Below are positions 59,189 to 64,000 of a stretch of DNA of 64,000 bases, one piece after another (position 1 is the first letter of the stretch; each line of letters starts with the position of its first letter). The notes below the pieces were generated by a model, which saw only the letters and a list, made by a program, of their open reading frames with translations, was not told where the DNA came from and did not search any database. The stretch comes from Argentina anserina (lineage: Eukaryota; Streptophyta; Magnoliopsida; Rosales; Rosaceae). Made by a program: the position numbers and the translations under genes. The DNA lies in assembly GCF_933775445.1 (NCBI RefSeq), contig NC_065877.1:682001-746000 (forward strand), in the 5' to 3' direction.

Positions 59189-60298
59189 ATGGATTGGGAT
59201 AGGGACATCGAACTCATATTCATTCAGTTCAAAGATGTGCCTGTAGCATACTCTGTGGAGCTATGTTCGAAAGATGAGACGGTGGACGATATCAAAGAAA
59301 ATCTAAGGAAGGAATATCCAAATGGTAGGCACATTTTGCCGCAAGAAACCCTTGTTTACAAGAATCAACAACTCAAGGATGGAGACCAACTGGCCAACTA
59401 TCGTCTCCCCAAGAACGCACTCCTTCACGTAGTTGAGAGGAACACCACGCCATCGAGTCCTGAGATCCTCAAAGTGAAAGAAGAAGGACGGCCTTGGGAT
59501 TTGGGTGTCATTCAATCAGTGAAACAAGGGCAACTTCAGCCGGTGGATTTATTAACAATGGATGAGCCATTTTACGACAACCCTTTTATCAAGCCTAAAC
59601 CGATGTACGTCAACCCAAATTCTGCCTCATCTCCGAATCTCAGTGGTGTGCGTCGAAAAATGAAAGCTGAGGATGAGAGGACTGGGGTTTGTGACAAGAG
59701 AGCTCGTATGAGCTCTTTACCTAATGATGTAGGTTCCAAGGCCATCGAGCTAGGGAGAGGCGAGTTCTCGCAGCAGCCTTCTGCGGATGAGAGGATTAGG
59801 CTATGTGATCAGAGAGATCGTATGAGCCCTCTACCTAGTGGTGTCGGTTCCCACGCCGGCGAGCTAGGGAGAGGCGAGTTCTCCCCAAAGCCATCTGAGG
59901 CCGAGAGGACAAGGGTTTGTGACCAGAGAGCTCGTATGATGAGCCCTCTACGTAGTGGCGTACGTCTTCATGCCAGCGAGCTAGGGAGAGGCGAGTTCTC
60001 CCCCGGGCCATCTGAGGCTGAGAGGACTAGGGTTTGTGCCCTGCGAGCTCCTATGATGAGCCCTCTACATAGTGGCATACGTCCTCATGCCAGCGAGCAA
60101 GGTAGAGGCGAGTTCTCGCCGAGGCCATTTGAGGATGAGAGGACTAGGGTTTGTGACGAGAGATCTCGTATGATGAGCCCTCTATCTAATGGTGTAGCTT
60201 CTCATGCCATGGAGCTAGGGAGAGCAGTCAAGTTCTCGCCGCAGCCATCTGCAGGGGTTGCCATGAAGAGGGGTCGGCCTCCAGGAAGTACAAATTAG
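59189..60298 (+). CDS. Ubiquitin-like domain, tandem repeats and AT-hook protein
   Basis: An intronless frame of 369 residues; I do not know a named family with this layout. Residues about 7-84 look like a ubiquitin fold (IELIFIQFKDVPVAYSVEL, DETVDDIKENL, LPQETLVYKNQQLKDGDQLA, LLHVVER): helix, LVYKNQQLKDG and final strand fit a Ubl. Residues about 160-350 are five tandem units of 38-42 residues, ER(T)RVCDQRARMMSPL...SGV..HA.ELGRGEFSP.PS.A. The end, KRGRPPGSTN, has an AT-hook core (GRP), which suggests DNA contact. No C-terminal GG, so it is not a processed modifier. A TATA box lies at 59112. Transposon origin (as in plant Ubl-containing elements) is possible but not shown. Confidence 0.7.
   Translation: MDWDRDIELIFIQFKDVPVAYSVELCSKDETVDDIKENLRKEYPNGRHILPQETLVYKNQQLKDGDQLANYRLPKNALLHVVERNTTPSSPEILKVKEEGRPWDLGVIQSVKQGQLQPVDLLTMDEPFYDNPFIKPKPMYVNPNSASSPNLSGVRRKMKAEDERTGVCDKRARMSSLPNDVGSKAIELGRGEFSQQPSADERIRLCDQRDRMSPLPSGVGSHAGELGRGEFSPKPSEAERTRVCDQRARMMSPLRSGVRLHASELGRGEFSPGPSEAERTRVCALRAPMMSPLHSGIRPHASEQGRGEFSPRPFEDERTRVCDERSRMMSPLSNGVASHAMELGRAVKFSPQPSAGVAMKRGRPPGSTN
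59672..60235 (+). repeat. Coding tandem repeat, period about 117-126 bp
   Basis: Five in-frame copies of a unit containing GAGAGGACTAGGGTTTGTGA, then GAGCCCTCTA and GAGCTAGGGAGAGGCGAGTT. Inner copies are more alike than the outer ones, the usual sign of unequal exchange. The copies at about 59900-60150 are the most similar. Confidence 0.9.
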
Positions 60299-60908
60299 AA
60301 GATTTCTGTTGAGGGACTTGCTCAAGATCGAGCAGTGTGGTTTGAGGTAATAGACTACTGGTGTTGTTAAGATTGACCCATATGCAACGTTGAAAAAAAA
60401 CGTAACCAGCTGCAAGCATGTGGAAAGTGTTGTTCTATATCGAAACAAGTTTAGCTTTGTAGAGATGAAATTTATAATCAATGACAATGAAGGTTTGGAA
60501 ATTGAGAAATTTATACCTGATTAGTACATAGGATATGATTTAAGAAATACTTCTGTGCATCTGCGACAATGAATTAGCCTTCTATTATAAGGATATATAG
60601 TTATGCATCATCTTGTGAACCTTGATACGAATATACATATAATGAGTGTGCTACTATTTTGTTAACATATCCGAAGTGACTTCATATTCTTTATCGGTGG
60701 AAGATGGAGCAATTTCGGTATCTCATAGTCTTTTGCTTAGCTAGTGACGCACTCACGATTCTTGTGTCTACAGTTGCGCATTCGAATCTGTATTAAGTAT
60801 TGCTAGTAGAAAATTAGATCAATATCGTAGCTCATCATTACCTAAAACCGTCCAAGCCTCGCTATGTACTAGAGATTGCTTGTTAAGTAAAAAAAAAAGT
60901 AAATTTTG
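60299..60908. other. Intergenic
   Basis: 3' UTR of the Ubl gene followed by AT-rich spacer; no gene recognised. Confidence 0.4.
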
Positions 60909-60920
60909 TATCACTTTCAT

Positions 60921-61093
60921 CTTTTTTTTCTTGGTTTCTTAAGAAATCCCTCGCCCTTTGAGAAATGATTATACGGCTCGAGCCGCGTCGGACCGTCGTG
61001 TTATGACGGAAAAGCTCTTCCAACACTGATTGTCAAGGCTCGAACTCGAGAACCTTAAAGAAAAAGAAGCTATTTTCCACTTAACAGCCGGGT
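60921..61093 (-). mobile_element. SINE with 12-bp TSD
   Basis: On the minus strand it begins near AACCCGGCTGTTAAGTGG (A-box-like GGCTGTTAAGTGG) and about 35 bases later has AGTTCGAGCCT (B-box-like), the split promoter of tRNA-derived elements. It ends in an A-rich tail (TTTTTTTTC on the plus strand). The identical 12 bases TATCACTTTCAT flank it at 60909-60920 and 61094-61105. Length 173 bp, no ORF: a tRNA-type SINE, inserted 150 bases upstream of the PEX12 start codon. Confidence 0.85.
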
Positions 61094-61243
61094 TATCACT
61101 TTCATGTTTGTGTGAATATGATTAACTTGTTTTTGTTCTTACCCGATAAAACTTTGTCACTCACTTTTATGCTCAAAAACAAACAGACTCACTCAATCTT
61201 CTTCTTCTTCTTGAAAAAGCTTGAGAGAGATAAACAAAGCACG

Positions 61244-63983
61244 ATGCTTTTTCAGGTGGGAGGCCAAGGCACTCGCCCCACCTTCTTCGAGATGGCCGCC
61301 GCCCAGCAGCTCCCCGCCAGCCTCCGCGCCGCCCTCACCTACTCCGTCGGCGTAACTCTCTCCCTCATCCTCCTATTCCTTCTCTAATTTTCACACTCTG
61401 TCGATTTCTTAGGGTTTTCGTTTTGAATTTCTCTCAGGTTTTGGCTCTGCGGAGGCCGTTTCTGCATAGAGTTCTGGACTATGAGGACGAGTTCTTCGCT
61501 TTCCTCATGCTCATTCTCGAGACTCACAGCTTGAGGACCACAGGTTTGACACTTTTCGAGGGTTTGTTTTATTCCCGGTTTGATTAGGAGAATTGAGATG
61601 TTTGGGATTGGATTGAGTGTTGTTGTTGTGTGGAATTGCGGTTGAAAGATTGGATTTTTTTTTTATTTTTGAAAGAAAAAAATTGGATTTTTATTGCAGA
61701 TGCTTCGTTTTCGGAGTCGTTGTATGGGCTGAGGAGGAGGGCTGTGAAGGTGAAGGTGCAGAAGGACGATGCGAGGTTGAACTTGGGTGATGAGTTTCAT
61801 CATTCTGGGTTGGAGAAGAGGCAGAAGGTTCTCTCTGTAGTGTTCTTGGTGAGAATGTGTGTTTATTTTGGTTGTTGTTTGATGATATTCGATATATGAA
61901 TGAGTGGTTTTTTAGTGGTAGGTAATGGTCATTTGGGCGGTGATATTCGATATATGAATTTCTTGAGGATAGGACAATTAGTAGGTGTAGATGTTGTAAA
62001 TGTTTTAAGTGTGGTATGTGGTTGATTACTTGAAGGGATGGCTGGAAATGTTAAGTTTATTTACCTTTAATGAGGAGTTTATGATCTATGAATTAGTGGT
62101 TTCTTGATAACAATACAATCAGCAGGTGTAGATTTTGTATATGTTTGTGTGTAGAGTATGTGATTGATTAGCTCATAGGGGATGGTTAGAAGTTTTAAGA
62201 ATACCTTGAAAAGTTTGGAACTTTGCTCCCATATTAACTTTTGGAAGATGGAGCTGATGTGATTTCTGTTATAGCTCTCTGGTCGGATAAAAAGATATAA
62301 TTTTTGCAATGATGTGAACCAGGTTGTGTTGCCCTACTTCAAGTCAAAATTGCATGCAATCTATAATCGAGAAAGGGAAGCCAGACTGCAAGCAACTTTA
62401 TGGGGGGATAGTGGTGAAAGATTTGACGATGTTGGCATATTTGATAGAGGCGAGGATTCTGGTGTTTCTAGAGGAAGTTTGGATGTGGAAGCATCAGTTA
62501 GGATACGTTTGGCAAAGAAGATCCAGAGATTGATAGGTGCTTGCTACCCATGGGTGCATGCTAGTAGTGAAGGTATATGCATCTTTTAGCTGGACCTTTG
62601 CTTGCTCCTACATACACTTATTTTATGTCAACATTTCCTATAGAAAATACGAGGATAGAAACAAAATTTATGCTAGTAAAAACAGAAAAAATCTTCTCTA
62701 ACCCAGCGCTGATGATGCAGGATTTTCGTTTGCTTACCAGATGTTATACTTATTGGATGCAACGGGATTTTACTCTTTAGGATTACATGCGCTTGGGATT
62801 CAAGTTTGTCGAGCTACTGGGCAAGAGCTGGTATATTGTAGCTACAATTTGTTTTGGTTCCTTGGTGTTCTTCTTGTATATAGTGTTAGTGCAAGCAGTG
62901 ACAGCTTAGTTTTATGCTTCTGTCTGTTGATTTTAGATACAGTTTATGAGATTGAATTGCTCATGACTTATTTTGTGCAATGGTTGAAATACAATATTTT
63001 GGTGTCAAGGTAGATGGATACTTCTTCTAGAATTTCGAAAACAAGGAGCCGTGAACGTGGGAGACTACGTGGTCCTCCATGGTTGAAGGTATAACTTCAT
63101 CTATTTGGTTAACATCTCAATCCAACTTGTACAGTATTGTATTTATTTTTGAACTGCAATAAAGGCTAGTCCATAGTATATTAGCTTATTCATAGTCATC
63201 TTGATTTATATCACAACATACCTTAGATGTGCAAGTGATCAACAATTCCGATTCTATTTCATTGGTGATCTATCACATGTGAAATGACACCAGTTCAACT
63301 GTCTTTGGGTTCTTCTGGTTATGTGACATAATTTTTCATACACAGGCAGTACAGGGAGCATTGCTCAGTGGTACATACACGGTCCTGGATTATGCACAGA
63401 CTGGTTTGATTGCAGCAGTGTTCTTTTTTAAGGTGAGTATGGCTTACTTATGATATTATGCCCTTTGTTAATTGGAGAAAGAGGAAGGAAGGATAATATT
63501 TAAGCTTGCAAGTTGCTCTTTCTTCAATTGTCACATGTATTTTGATAGAAACAATAAAAGGGAAAAAAGGGGCCTTCAATTGAACAAATTTGGTCAAGAA
63601 TAAGCTGGTTGCACTTGCACCTATAAGGACATAGCAGAGGTGTAACTGGTTCTCATTTCCAGAGTTTTGTAGATAGCTTGCAAACAGAAAGTCTTTTCCC
63701 AAATCGTCTCGGAATGAAAAGTTTAAATAGCCCAATGTAATTATATGTTTTTATATTAAGACAAATAGATAAATTTCTCACATACATTCTCATCTTCAAT
63801 TCACTTTGAATGAAGTAGCTAATCATCCATTTTTATATTTTGTTTTCTTACGTGGGCCACCGCTGCTAACTAATATTGAATTGATCTAAATTGCAGATGA
63901 TGGAATGGTGGTACCAATCTGCTGAAGAGAGAATGTCAGCTCCAACCATATACCCCCCACCTCCCCCACCTCCTTCTCCCCAG
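61244..63983 (+). CDS. PEX12: Peroxin 12 (PEX12), 3' part beyond window
   Basis: PEX12 is one of three RING peroxins that ubiquitinate the PTS1/PTS2 receptors at the peroxisome membrane (with PEX2 and PEX10). Exons in the window: 61244-61351, 61438-61543, 61700-61848, 62323-62572, 62721-62830, 63014-63088, 63346-63432, 63897-63983; 324 residues, all junctions in frame. Seen: MLFQVGGQGTRPTFFEMAAA, the conserved LDYEDEFFA, EKRQKVLSVVFLV, VVLPYFKSKLHAIYNRERE, YLLDATGFYS and the end RMSAPTIYPPPPPPPSPQ. Membrane segments appear as expected. A GT donor follows at 63984; the C-terminal RING domain must be encoded past the window edge. The start codon is the one used by plant orthologues. Confidence 0.93.
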
Positions 63984-64000
63984 GTGAAGTGATCTGCAAT

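Overview
This is a eudicot plant nuclear window: AT-rich, with intron-dense genes using GT-AG introns, no rRNA, and short non-autonomous transposons between genes. The protein families fit a rosid. Rosaceae (strawberry-like) is my impression only; the sequence does not prove it. I rebuilt the gene models by hand from splice sites, and for every multi-exon gene with both ends in the window the joined exons keep one open frame from ATG to stop.

Layout. 1-5 kb: no recognisable protein gene, a short-ORF transcript candidate (locus A) at about 1.57-1.85 kb, and a 588-bp Mutator-like MITE. 5.0-9.2 kb (-): GT8 glucuronosyltransferase of the IPUT1/PGSIP6 type. 10.1-13.6 kb: a diverged tandem duplication (loci B and C) of a transcript candidate without a convincing long ORF, carrying a 27-base G tract and an 8-bp-TSD hAT-type MITE. 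15.3-18.5 kb (+): MIK1-like LRR receptor kinase broken by a 2-base frameshift. 19.2-27.4 kb (-): FTSHI5-type inactive plastid FtsH. 27.6-29.8 kb: MITEs and a LINE remnant. 30.7-33.6 kb (+): DUF946/VPS62-like protein, followed by a complete TRIM retrotransposon. 36.8-37.7 kb (+): single-exon RING protein. 38.6-39.6 kb (-): plasmodesmata-located-protein-like DUF26 protein. 41.6-42.8 kb (+): C2-domain protein. 46.9-50.3 kb (+): SUVR4-type histone methyltransferase, followed by a 3' fragment of a ribosomal protein uL14 (RPL23) gene. 52.0-53.6 kb (-): caleosin/peroxygenase. 55.9-58.5 kb (+): PHR1/PHL1-type MYB-CC factor. 59.2-60.3 kb (+): ubiquitin-like domain plus tandem repeats plus AT-hook protein. 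60.9-61.1 kb: a SINE. 61.2 kb to the end (+): PEX12, cut by the window edge before its RING domain.

The genes are unrelated housekeeping, signalling and organelle genes, as is usual in plants; there is no operon-like cooperation. The most interesting signals are: (1) a 22-24 base motif in loci A and B, 8.6 kb apart, that is complementary to miR169 except for a central bulge. This is the layout of IPS1-type endogenous target mimics, and in locus C the poly-G tract sits where the motif's 5' half should be. (2) A protein joining a ubiquitin-like N-terminus to about five tandem repeats of roughly 40 residues and a C-terminal AT-hook. (3) Several datable mobile-element insertions with intact target-site duplications.
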